Source of the DNA: a virus
DNA: 64,000 nucleotides
Virus record (IMG/VR): IMGVR_UViG_3300023245_000006
Span: 1-64,000 of that record
Direction: 5' to 3' (one strand)
The position numbers and the translations under genes were made by a program. Position 1 is the stretch's first letter, and every line of letters begins with the position of its first letter. Below the pieces are notes generated by a model. It worked only from the letters and a program-made list of their open reading frames with translations, did no database searches and was not told the origin of the DNA. Shown here piece after piece: positions 17,611 through 25,061 of the stretch.

Positions 17611-17780
17611 GCGTTCGACAAAGGTAAAACTTTGTGAGCCATTAGGGTAAAACCTATTAGGACCAGAACGAAGTGGGAAGGTAACAACCCACATCTACCG
17701 AGAACGGTAGAATCATATTCAAAAGATACTGCGAACCTCTGAGGTTCTAAAAGGCCAAAGAGGTTCGCAGTTTTCTTTAT
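17611..17780 (+). ncRNA. Candidate tracrRNA/omega-like RNA with anti-repeat
   Basis: The stretch between effector and array folds into successive hairpins: ACAAAG/CTTTGT (17618-17635, loop GTAAAA), TAGG/CCTA (17643-17656, same loop), GTGGG/CCCAC (17673-17692), and CTACCG-AGAA-CGGTAG (17695-17710). A 12-bp stem follows, ACTGCGAACCTC/GAGGTTCGCAGT (17728-17771), then TTTTCTTT, a terminator. Between the last two lies AATCATATTCA (17711-17721), perfectly complementary to TGAATATGATT inside the CRISPR repeat. The layout matches tracrRNAs encoded next to Cas12f. The 5' end is not determined. Confidence 0.75.
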
Positions 17781-17868
17781 TTACTACAATTCAACGATTT
17801 ATAACGAAAACATGAAAGAAAAAAATGAAAATTGCAAAAATCTACAGGTTAGCGAAAATGAGAATGCA

Positions 17869-17899
17869 ACCCATTACAAGGCAATAGATTGTAATGGGT
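17869..17899 (+). promoter_or_regulatory. Hairpin immediately before the CRISPR array
   Basis: ACCCATTACAA/TTGTAATGGGT forms an 11-bp stem with a 9-nt loop, ending 3 nt before the first repeat. There is no U-tract, so it is not an obvious terminator. It may be a leader or processing element. Confidence 0.5.
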
Positions 17900-17902
17900 G
17901 CC

Positions 17903-18467
17903 CTAACAATAGAGTTTAGAGAATGAATATGATTGAGAGCTTCTCACCGGCTTTCTCCCCAAATGCTTTCCGACTAACAATAGAGTTTAGAGAATGAATA
18001 TGATTGAGAGTCATCGCCTTGAAGATACTAACAAAAGAGTTTAGAGAATGAATATGAATGAGAGCTTATCACACCAAGTCTTGGTGGACGGTCGGCGACT
18101 AACAATAGAGTTTAGAGAATGAATATGAATGAGAGCAGAGCGGGTGGCAGATCAGGCCGCAGATATGACTAACAATAGAGTTTAGAGAATGAATATGATT
18201 GAGAGGTATTGCCAGTTCGGGCAACAGCCCTTGTTTAACCTAACAATAGAGTTTAGAAAATGAATATGATTGAGAGTCATCGCCTTCAAGATGCTAACAA
18301 TAGAGTTTAGAAAATGAATATGATTGAGAGGAGGCATCGACAATCCAAATCAATACACTGCCCTCTAACAATAGAGTTTAGAGAATGAATATGATTGAGA
18401 GAACGGCCCTTAGTAGATTGACCGTGGTGACTAACAATAGAGTTTAGAAAATGAATATGATTGAGAG
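17903..18467 (+). CRISPR. CRISPR array, nine 37-nt repeats and eight spacers
   Basis: Repeats begin CTAACAATAGAGTTTAG and end GAATATGATTGAGAG. They start at 17903, 17974, 18028, 18099, 18169, 18240, 18294, 18365 and 18431. Variants are few: T-to-A near the 3' end of repeats 3 and 4, A for G in the middle of repeats 6, 7 and 9, and one change in repeat 3. Spacers are 34, 17, 34, 33, 34, 17, 34 and 29 nt. The two 17-nt spacers (18011-18027 and 18277-18293) differ at only two positions. Several long spacers look about half G+C, richer than the phage, suggesting foreign targets. No match to a spacer was noticed elsewhere in the window. Confidence 0.93.
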
Positions 18468-18477
18468 TAGCTAAAAT

Positions 18478-19194
18478 ATGAAAAAAAATAAAACATGGAC
18501 CAAAAAAGATGAGAAATTTCTGATAGATAATTATCGGATTAATGGTCTAAAATACTGCATGAATCACCTGAAAAGATCCGCACCATCTATCGTTAACCGA
18601 TCATTTTTACTAAACCTACAAAAAAAACATAAAGATAATCATGGCAGACCTTCCATACCGATAACCCTAAAATATATAGATGGAACAATAAAAACTTTCC
18701 CGAGTCGGAAAATCTGTTCCAAAGAAACCGGAATAAGACTAACAGAGTTCTCACTACTTTTAAAAAATTGTAACCGAAGTATAAATGGTTGGTATAATCC
18801 GGTCAAATTAGAAACCCCTATATACCTATATGATCCCGATGATAATATACATGCGGTTGATCATATATTAGAGTTCTGTTTAGAACATGGTCTCGAACCC
18901 AATATCATTGTAAGAATGATAAAAGGAACGGTTTTTTATTATAAAGGGTTCAGAAAGATCGAAACACCAAAAAAACCAAAAAATCTTAAAAGATGGGATA
19001 TTTTAATATCTCCCGATAAAAAGGAATATATTGTCCATAACATCGCGGCATTTTCTAGAGATATGGGAATCCATAAACAAGGATTCTACAAATTAAAATA
19101 TGATAATAGGTTATATAATAAAGGGTGGTTATGGGCAGATACCGTGCTGAAAGAATATAACAAAGGAAATAAATATGAAACCGTGGAAATCTAG
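18478..19194 (+). CDS. DNA-binding-like protein (SANT/NUMOD-like), directly after the array
   Basis: 238 residues starting 11 nt after the last repeat. The N-terminus (KTWTKKDEKFLIDNYRINGL...RSAPSIVNRSFLL) looks like a SANT/Myb-type helical domain. Two later segments (IYLYDPDDNIHAVDHILEFC and ILISPDKKEYIVHNIAAFSR, each followed by GFRKI or GWLW) resemble the NUMOD-type modules that bind DNA in phage homing endonucleases. No nuclease motif was seen. It could be a homing-endonuclease relic, a regulator, or a partner of the CRISPR effector. Confidence 0.6.
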   Translation: MKKNKTWTKKDEKFLIDNYRINGLKYCMNHLKRSAPSIVNRSFLLNLQKKHKDNHGRPSIPITLKYIDGTIKTFPSRKICSKETGIRLTEFSLLLKNCNRSINGWYNPVKLETPIYLYDPDDNIHAVDHILEFCLEHGLEPNIIVRMIKGTVFYYKGFRKIETPKKPKNLKRWDILISPDKKEYIVHNIAAFSRDMGIHKQGFYKLKYDNRLYNKGWLWADTVLKEYNKGNKYETVEI

Positions 19195-19366
19195 AACCAA
19201 AAAATCCAAAAAATTGTGGGATAAGTTCGTAAAAGAATTCGAATCGGAACCGGAAAACCATGAACTATACCAAGATAAATATATGGGTACCTTGGGAATA
19301 AGATGGGTGGTTCTCTCAGGAGGATATACCCCTGTTCCCCAGATTCGGCATCGCCCCCCATGGTAA
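19175..19366 (+). CDS. Doubtful small ORF
   Basis: 63 residues (MKPWKSRTKKSKKLWDKF...), overlapping the end of the preceding gene and ending just before the terminator. The first half is Lys-rich and coding-like; the end (PQIRHRPPW) is not convincing. Position is the only support. Confidence 0.3.
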   Translation: MKPWKSRTKKSKKLWDKFVKEFESEPENHELYQDKYMGTLGIRWVVLSGGYTPVPQIRHRPPW

Positions 19367-19375
19367 CATTTTGAA

Positions 19376-19420
19376 ACACCGAAGTCAAGCGAAATTTTGA
19401 CAGGTCGGTGTTTTTTTTTC
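19376..19420 (+). terminator. Rho-independent terminator of the CRISPR transcription unit
   Basis: ACACCGA (19376-19382) pairs with TCGGTGT (19405-19411), with a nested GTCAA/TTGAC stem, followed by nine T. It closes the + strand run. Confidence 0.85.
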
Positions 19421-19659
19421 GCATACCAAAAAAAACGCACCTTGTCAAATATATTCGTTTTATATTTTCGATGTTTTTTTGATTGACATTCGTTCCGGAT
19501 TGTGGGTTGTCCCGAGGATCTTCCCTAGGTCCTCCGACCCTTCCGGTGAGGGGCAACCCTTCCCCAGATTTCCTAGCCTGTCCTCGACAATCCTCGATGC
19601 ATTGCAAACCATCTTGACCCTCTAACATTGCGTACCATTGTAACAGATCAAACAAAGAA
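19421..19659. other. Gene-free stretch with a G+C-rich hairpin
   Basis: No convincing gene. GGGTTG-t-CCC (19504-19513) pairs with GGGCAACCC (19551-19559) around inner complementary segments (GAGGA/TCCTC), giving a stable ~56-nt structure in an otherwise A+T-rich genome. A small RNA is possible on either strand. Confidence 0.45.
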
Positions 19660-19660
19660 A

Positions 19661-19688
19661 GGGGAGGAACCCTTTCGAGTTCCTCCCC
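19661..19688 (-). terminator. Terminator hairpin of the DUF932 gene
   Basis: GGGGAGGAAC/GTTCCTCCCC with an 8-nt loop. On the - strand it is followed by TTTCTTTGTTT. Confidence 0.75.
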
Positions 19689-19711
19689 TGATTCCTTTTT
19701 TACTTTCCCTA

Positions 19712-20725
19712 TTAGCTTGCCATTGCCAAGAGAACTTTCTCCCCTCGACTTGTAACCCGTCCGAGTTCATCCTCATCCGTGAGTGTGTCGAAGAACAGTT
19801 CCTTCATACGTTGACCGCTTCCGAACTCCGAGGAAACGAATTGCCTCATTGCATTCTCCGGATTGTCCCCGCCACTTGATTCGTGTGTGAAGTAGTCTGT
19901 GGACGCTTGGAAGACATCGCAAAGGTTGCTTCCTGTGTTCCCGGCACCACTCATGAAGAGAGTCGATAGACGGTCAACCGTGTTGGCCATTCGAGTCTTT
20001 CCACGTTGCGACAATTCTTTCGACTCAAAGCCAACAGGGGCAAGGATTCCGCCGATAATCTTTCGTGCGTTCTCTTCATTGCAAGGTTGCGCTTCGAGGG
20101 AGTTCATTGCCAGTTCAAACTCTGCTTTGACTCCACAGTACGTTTCAATCGCATCTTCCATCCCCTCGATACGTGTGAGAGCGTTTTTGGTGTGCTTAAC
20201 ACTCAGATTCAAATCCTTGCCTTTTCGTCCGAGGTTCATTGCGAAGGTGTTGGCGCAAACCGTCACGGTGAACGAAGAACGCGCAATCAATGCAATGTTT
20301 CCACCATGTCCCCATAAGATGTTAAAGAGTGGTTCCGTGTTCCGAGATGCTGCTTGGAAGTCTTCGTCAAGTTTGACCGTGATAAAACCCTTGGAACGAT
20401 CATCCACGGTTCCGACTGAAACGATGTCATGTTTCGTTCCGGCCAGAGACTCGTTAACCATGTCCCAAATCCGAGGATTCGAAATAAGACAATATGCGTT
20501 GCTTACCGGTTTGCCGATAGGAAGACAATCATCCAGAGAGATGATTTGTCGATGATCAGTTTCGATTTTTTCGCCGTCTTTTCCGTCGATGTACAGCGGA
20601 ACGATGTCCATGTCATAATCGATTCCGGAGTTTTCACGATTGATGCACTCGACAATGTTCGTCATTCCGTGCCATGCTTGTGAGAGTCCAGTTTGAATAT
20701 CGCGTTCGAAGATGTTTGCGCTCAT
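19712..20725 (-). CDS. DUF932 family protein
   Basis: 337 residues. The opening (MSANIFERDIQTGLSQAWHGMTNIVE) and blocks such as YCLISNPRIWDMV, IARSSFTVTVCANTF and SVKHTKNALTRIEGM match the DUF932 / phage-plasmid TIGR03299 family. This family is widespread in phages and plasmids and its function is unresolved. The leader contains AAAACCAAAACCC and no Shine-Dalgarno site. A terminator follows. Confidence 0.8.
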   Translation of the reverse strand: MSANIFERDIQTGLSQAWHGMTNIVECINRENSGIDYDMDIVPLYIDGKDGEKIETDHRQIISLDDCLPIGKPVSNAYCLISNPRIWDMVNESLAGTKHDIVSVGTVDDRSKGFITVKLDEDFQAASRNTEPLFNILWGHGGNIALIARSSFTVTVCANTFAMNLGRKGKDLNLSVKHTKNALTRIEGMEDAIETYCGVKAEFELAMNSLEAQPCNEENARKIIGGILAPVGFESKELSQRGKTRMANTVDRLSTLFMSGAGNTGSNLCDVFQASTDYFTHESSGGDNPENAMRQFVSSEFGSGQRMKELFFDTLTDEDELGRVTSRGEKVLLAMAS

Positions 20726-20827
20726 AGTAGTATTTTTCCTATTTGGGTTTTGGTTTTCAGTAAGAGGTTGTCTCTAACTTGGATTAAATCTATTTTATTT
20801 TTATCTAAAAGACAAGAACTTTTTTAT

Positions 20828-21019
20828 TTAATTTTGTTCAATTGTGTAAAGTGTTGGATTCAAAGTCTTTACATTTCCACAATTTTTCAAACCATCGCGA
20901 CAAAATTTCACAATGACATCTGACATAGAAAGATCGTGCTTTGCTGCGATGGCTTGCAAGCCTGCTTTGACATCATCAGGAAGACGGAAAGACATTGCTG
21001 AATTTCTAGGTATTGCCAT
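20828..21019 (-). CDS. Ribbon-helix-helix (CopG/Arc-type) DNA-binding protein
   Basis: 63 residues. SAMSFRLPDDVKAGLQAIAAKHDLSMSDVIVKFCRDGL has the beta strand, helix A, turn, helix B pattern of RHH repressors. It is a likely transcription regulator of the early region. A repeated promoter-like element lies upstream at 21236-21285. Confidence 0.75.
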   Translation of the reverse strand: MAIPRNSAMSFRLPDDVKAGLQAIAAKHDLSMSDVIVKFCRDGLKNCGNVKTLNPTLYTIEQN

Positions 21020-21232
21020 GGTTTTTTTTGTGCTTAGGGTTGCGAGTGTATTCCTTTCGAGATTTGAAAGCTTTCGTTGTGGGCGGTTGACCCTTGCGAA
21101 TGGCTTGCAAGTCTTCTAAGAAGGAAGGAAGAGGTTTTCGAGTGGTAAGATTTTTCATTGAGGGAATACACTAGCCAGCATTTCAAAGTATTACAAGAAC
21201 ATTTTCATTTAATTTAGGTCCATAAATGTATT

Positions 21233-21290
21233 GACCAAATTTTAAATCCATGATAGTCTAAATTTATTGCACAAAGGGAAAAGACTTGTG
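21233..21290 (+). repeat. Promoter-like dispersed repeat, copy 1
   Basis: TTGACC-N17-TAGTCT followed by AAATTTATTGCACAAAGGGAAAAGACTT. About 44 nt are shared with copies at 22270 (same strand) and 37720 (inverted). It points rightward, against the local genes. Confidence 0.75.
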
Positions 21291-21309
21291 CTATTTAGGG
21301 GAAAGAAAA

Positions 21310-21339
21310 AGCGGGACGAACTTTTCAGTCCATCCCGCT
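21310..21339 (-). terminator. Terminator of the 265-aa gene
   Basis: AGCGGGA/TCCCGCT stem followed on the - strand by TTTTTCTTT. Confidence 0.75.
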
Positions 21340-21352
21340 GATTCCGAGCCTT

Positions 21353-22147
21353 TTAGATCAAGCCTTTGCGCTTTGCTTGTGCGTTGAATCCCGCAATATT
21401 CATGATTCCAGTCTTCCAAAAGACTGCGATTTGTTTGTTGCTGAATCCACGGTTTGCGAGCGCAACGTAATCGGATACGGTTTTTTTGGTTTTTGTTTTT
21501 GTCATATTTTTGAATTTGAGAACACCCATGGGCGAATGTCCATTGTAGTATGTTTCGAAAACTTCGCAAGAAATATTTGCCCACATATCTTTTTTGAAGT
21601 GTTTACATAGTGTATTTGCCCGATCATCAATATCTTTGATTCCACCAAAAATTTCCTTGGAATTTTTACAACCTCTAGGGTTAAGAAAAAAAGTGACATA
21701 ACATACTTCCGTGAAATCGGAAAGAGAGATGTTTTCGAGAATATCATATATATGTTTTTCGAGTTTTTCGGTTAATGTTCCACAAAAATCTAACCATAGA
21801 TAATTAGGGAGGGATTCGTCAAAAAAATTGTTAAAATGTTTGAAAAAATCTCCACGGATGAAATATCCATAATCATCTTCTCCACGATTTTCGTAGTAAT
21901 CACCTGAACGAGTTTGAGCATAATTTTCGGGAGTGGCTGTCATCGAACGTTCGTATCGAAAAAATGTTGTTCGTTTCATCCGACTATCAAACAATTTTTC
22001 GAATTCGAGATTTCCATGAGCACCACCAAGATAATGTAATGATATATTTGTTTTTCCAGCATCGATCTTAACATCATTGGCGATATTTTCGCGGGAAGAT
22101 TGTTTGGTGAAAGCGTTCGAGAGTTTTCGGCTATAGTGTTTAGACAT
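21353..22147 (-). CDS. Unknown early protein, 264 aa
   Basis: Starts MSKHYSRKLSNAFTKQ at 22147, behind a leader with (CCACTA)-type tandem repeats. The middle is rich in aromatic and acidic residues (GDFFKHFNNFFDESLPNYLW, CYVTFFLNPRGC). The end (SDYVALANRGFSNKQIAVFWK, AQAKRKGLI) looks like a helix-turn-helix or zinc-free recognition module. No family is recognised. Confidence 0.7.
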   Translation of the reverse strand: MSKHYSRKLSNAFTKQSSRENIANDVKIDAGKTNISLHYLGGAHGNLEFEKLFDSRMKRTTFFRYERSMTATPENYAQTRSGDYYENRGEDDYGYFIRGDFFKHFNNFFDESLPNYLWLDFCGTLTEKLEKHIYDILENISLSDFTEVCYVTFFLNPRGCKNSKEIFGGIKDIDDRANTLCKHFKKDMWANISCEVFETYYNGHSPMGVLKFKNMTKTKTKKTVSDYVALANRGFSNKQIAVFWKTGIMNIAGFNAQAKRKGLI

Positions 22148-22149
22148 TT

Positions 22150-22180
22150 TTTTAGTGGGTAGTGGGTAGTGGGTAGTGGT
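22150..22180 (-). repeat. Tandem hexamer in the 5' leader
   Basis: Four TAGTGGG-like units on the + strand, i.e. CCACTAC repeats in the leader of the gene starting at 22147. It belongs to a class of G-poor repeated leaders seen before several early genes. Confidence 0.7.
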
Positions 22181-22261
22181 TTCTTCTAACTTTTTGAATA
22201 CTATTCTTAAATAGAAAAAGGTAAAGAACATTTTCATTTAATTTAAATAGTTCTTTCTCTA

Positions 22262-22330
22262 GAAATGTATTGCATGAATTTTAAATCCATGATAGTCTAA
22301 ATTTATTGCACAAAGGGAAAAGACTTGTAG
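22262..22330 (+). repeat. Promoter-like dispersed repeat, copy 2
   Basis: Near-identical to copy 1 over AAATCCATGATAGTCTAAAT through GGGAAAAGACTTG. Its -35-like hexamer is TTGCAT. The 22331-22457 stretch beyond has no gene and could be the transcribed part of a small RNA. Confidence 0.75.
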
Positions 22331-22457
22331 GTTCTGTTCGCGCTCTTTTTGATGATCTCAAATGACTCTGTGCACCCCTCTTTTTGTGTATCAATAGCAG
22401 AGGTCCACCCCGCCACGATAAAGGCCGTACAGGTCAAATTTGAACCAGTGGGAAGGG

Positions 22458-22814
22458 CTACCTACCCCCACAGAACGACCGCAACAAATCTTCCCCGGCC
22501 TCATAACATTTTGCAAGATACTCATTTCCGGCAATGTCTTTTTGTCTGAACATTGCCAGCGGGTCTTTTTTCCTCCCGCCGTCCAGCCTCACCATATACC
22601 GCGCGAAACCATTTTCAAAATAAATCTTCTCAATTTTTCCACTCCCGCGAAATGGTGAAAATTCGCTCGAAGAAATTCTTTCCCCGATTTCAAAAAGTCG
22701 TTTTTCTTTCCCGGCGGGAGTTGCTGGAAGATTGATTTTTTCCAGCGCGTCACGGCGGGAGCTTGGCAGCGTTGCGAGAATATCAGTAAAATGCTCTTTC
22801 GTTTGCTTGTTCAT
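22458..22814 (-). CDS. Unknown small protein, 118 aa
   Basis: MNKQTKEHFTDILATLPSSR..., a charged helical N-terminus, then a beta-rich segment (GSGKIEKIYFENGFARYMVRL). G+C and codon choice look richer than in its neighbours, hinting at a different origin. No family is recognised. Confidence 0.6.
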   Translation of the reverse strand: MNKQTKEHFTDILATLPSSRRDALEKINLPATPAGKEKRLFEIGERISSSEFSPFRGSGKIEKIYFENGFARYMVRLDGGRKKDPLAMFRQKDIAGNEYLAKCYEAGEDLLRSFCGGR

Positions 22815-22898
22815 AAGTTAAAAACTATCATGCCTCCTTCCCCATGTCAAATTCTTTTTTATCGCTTGTGTCCCCCGGCACGAATAATTTTAGGCACG

Positions 22899-22934
22899 AA
22901 AAAAGCCGGGAGAGAATTTCTTCCCCACCGGCTC
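22899..22934 (-). terminator. Terminator hairpin
   Basis: AGCCGG/CCGGCT with an inner GGGGAAGA/TCTCTCC pairing, followed on the - strand by TTTTTT. Confidence 0.75.
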
Positions 22935-22945
22935 CCTCTTATGTA

Positions 22946-23086
22946 CTAGATTGTTCCAGATCTTAAACGCTTCCAATCGTTAAAGATAGTCGAAAAATGC
23001 AAGGGATCATTTCGACGGATTTTTTTCGTGTGAGGGTAGGTCTCACAAAAATAAGCGCGGGTTAATTTTTTAATTTGTTTTTTCAT
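22946..23086 (-). CDS. Small basic ORF, 46 aa
   Basis: ATG at 23086, TAG at 22946; reads MKKQIKKLTRAYFCETYPHT and on. It is Lys/Arg-rich and ends just before a terminator, which supports it as a real short gene. Function unknown. Confidence 0.5.
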   Translation of the reverse strand: MKKQIKKLTRAYFCETYPHTKKIRRNDPLHFSTIFNDWKRLRSGTI

Positions 23087-23159
23087 AAGGCAATCAATCT
23101 ACTCTTTCCTTCCCGCCATGTCAAGCCCCTTCTCAAAAAAAATAAAATTGAAAAGAACT

Positions 23160-23240
23160 TGACTATCTCGAAAGCATTCTATATCTTTTAGGTATCAAGT
23201 GGGAAGACCGCCAGCGATAAAATTCTAAGGGAACCTAACC
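23160..23240 (+). repeat. Promoter-like repeat, family B copy 1
   Basis: TTGACT then ATTCTATAT, GGGAAGACC, CCAGC and AAAATTCTAAGGGAAC. A second copy lies at 24058-24145. Both point rightward between leftward genes, so a small RNA family is suspected. Confidence 0.55.
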
Positions 23241-23330
23241 TAAATTTTTTGAAAAAAAAGTTCGTCGATTAAATTATAGCAAAAATTTTGCGAGATTGTC
23301 AATCGAATAATAAAAATAATTTTTGACACA

Positions 23331-23366
23331 AAAAGGCCGGAAAGGAATTTCTTCCCTCCCGGCCTT
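23331..23366 (-). terminator. Terminator hairpin
   Basis: AAGGCCGG/CCGGCCTT with an inner GGAA/TTCC pairing and T-rich sequence after it on the - strand. It lies 16 nt beyond the stop of the 182-aa gene. Confidence 0.75.
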
Positions 23367-23381
23367 TCCCTTATGACTACC

Positions 23382-23930
23382 TTAGCTCTGGACTTCGATC
23401 ACGTCACCATTGACGATGATCCCGGCGATGTTCGAATCGCTCAAGATGAACTGTCCGAACTTGTTGCGTTTAAAGTCACAAGCCTTTTCGATGGACTTCT
23501 TTGCCAAAGTTAGAGGGCGAGAATTGACCTTTTTCTTTTCGATTGTAGGGGGGGCCACTTGCTCTTTATTTTGGATGAATCCATAGATGTAAATCTCTCC
23601 AGTTTCTCGGTGTTGGCGGATTCCCTTGCCGAGGTGGTCAAACGTGTCTTTCTGAGTATAGGACTGAGAAACACCTTCCACAAGGGTTTCCGTGAGGCTT
23701 TTCAACATTTCGCCTTTGGCTTGGATTTCGAGGTCACTAGAAGGCTCGTAGGCTTCGAGAACGGTCTTGTCGGAATCGCAGGCATTTCGGTAATTGATGC
23801 CGAAATTGATTAGATAGCGGGATGTCTCACCCGTTCCTTTACCAGTATAAAGGAATGACATAAATTTGCATCCTTTTTCAGTGGCGGAACGAAGGGCATC
23901 GATGGTTTTGATTTTGGTGATTTTGATCAT
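23382..23930 (-). CDS. Unknown early protein, 182 aa
   Basis: MIKITKIKTIDALRSATEKGCKFMSFLYTGKG..., a conserved-looking phage protein without a recognised domain. Its leader has the hairpin AAGAAC-aaaac-GTTCTT and A/C-rich sequence before the ATG. Confidence 0.65.
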   Translation of the reverse strand: MIKITKIKTIDALRSATEKGCKFMSFLYTGKGTGETSRYLINFGINYRNACDSDKTVLEAYEPSSDLEIQAKGEMLKSLTETLVEGVSQSYTQKDTFDHLGKGIRQHRETGEIYIYGFIQNKEQVAPPTIEKKKVNSRPLTLAKKSIEKACDFKRNKFGQFILSDSNIAGIIVNGDVIEVQS

Positions 23931-24057
23931 ATTTGTCTATTTTTGATGTTTGGGTTCGTAAGAACGTTTTGTTCTTAACTTCCACCATCGTCGCATAAAA
24001 TAGAAAAGAGTCAATACCTTTCCGAAAAATATAAAAAAAAGAATTTTGATATATGTA

Positions 24058-24145
24058 TTGACCTTTAGAATACTTTCCTTTAGATTCTATATATCGAAGA
24101 GGGACAGACCACTCCAGCCGAAAAATTCTAAGGGAACGTGTTCAA
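24058..24145 (+). repeat. Promoter-like repeat, family B copy 2
   Basis: TTGACC, ATTCTATATAT, GGGACAGACC, CCAGCC and AAATTCTAAGGGAAC in the same order as copy 1 at 23160. Confidence 0.55.
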
Positions 24146-24176
24146 AAATAATTCTTGCTTATTGAGATTGAGTCTC

Positions 24177-24292
24177 ATAATCATTTGTTTTACATTGTAA
24201 TCATTTGTTTTACATTGTAATCATTTGTTTTACATTGTAATAATTTGTTTTACAATGTTTTACAATGTTTTACAATGTAATCATTTGTTTTA
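24177..24292. repeat. Tandem array around palindromic TTACAATGTAA
   Basis: Units of about 20 nt (TAATCATTTGTTTTACATTG) repeat at least three times, then TTTTACAATG repeats. TTACAATGTAA and TTACATTGTAA are palindromic or near-palindromic and could be protein-binding sites. The gap 23931-24430 carries no gene otherwise. Confidence 0.7.
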
Positions 24293-24430
24293 TTTAGATA
24301 ATCATTTTGCACATTCATGTTGACAGTCTGCACAACAATTACATAAACCATCTCTATCATTATTAATTTCCTCCATATATGGACAAGTGTGTAGTGGTAT
24401 AACTTTTTTATTACCAATCCCACAAAGATG

Positions 24431-24640
24431 TTATATTTCTGATAGATTTTTTTCGGGTGGAATAATCTTGACCATATAATTTACGAGCCGATATTCATCA
24501 CCTTTGTAATCGATGAACGTTTCGCCATTGTAGTTTTCCACATCATAATCTCAGATCTCGAAAGGATTTTCACATCCTTTAGGTGGTTTGATCAAGGTAA
24601 TATCGTGACCGTTCAGTTCGATGATAATTGGTGCTTTCAT
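24431..24640 (-). pseudogene. Small gene interrupted by an in-frame TGA
   Basis: ATG at 24640 reads MKAPIIIELNGHDITLIKPP and on to a TGA at 24551-24553. The same frame then continues as good coding sequence (DYDVENYNGETFIDYKGDEY) to a TAA at 24431. TTGACA and TATAAA lie upstream. One base change would restore a 69-aa protein. Decay, sequencing error or recoding are all possible. Confidence 0.6.
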
Positions 24641-24809
24641 AATTTTGAAGTTTATATCGTTTTAATAGTTGTGTCAAGGAAGTTTATGTTGTATTGTAAC
24701 ATGGTGCGCCAATTTTATAAGGTGTTGTATGAAAACAGATAGTCATTTGTAATAGGGAACAAGATGGATAGTAGAGGAAGAGTTTTCAATTCGTTAAACT
24801 TTTCCTCTG

Positions 24810-25061
24810 TCATTCCGTCAATGAACACTTTTTATATTTGTCAAATAACTCTTCCTGTGTAGGAAATTCTTTGCCGTCTTTCTTGTGATGGTTACGTTCA
24901 TCTTCCGGGGAAAAATCATGAGATGTCTTGATGGAGAGTCTATTTCCGTTAGAATCTTCAAAAAGATCACGGAAACACCCCATGCCGGGGGAAGTTCCGA
25001 CAAGTTGACTTTTGGCTATTAGTTGCATATTTTTTCTATCAAAAAGAGTTGTTTGTTTCAT
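24810..25061 (-). CDS. Small early protein, 83 aa
   Basis: MKQTTLFDRKNMQLIAKSQL..., hydrophilic, no recognised domain. Promoter TTGACT (25091-25096), 17 nt, TATAAA (25068-25073), then 6 nt to the ATG. Confidence 0.6.
   Translation of the reverse strand: MKQTTLFDRKNMQLIAKSQLVGTSPGMGCFRDLFEDSNGNRLSIKTSHDFSPEDERNHHKKDGKEFPTQEELFDKYKKCSLTE

Noticed and set aside
18011-18293. Self-target of the 17-nt spacers in this window
   Set aside because: Only short partial matches (about 9 nt) were noticed, not enough to claim a target; the whole genome was not available.
19191-19655. 154-aa - strand ORF across the terminator
   Set aside because: It runs through the CRISPR-unit terminator and over the + strand gene end; no domain or start signal.
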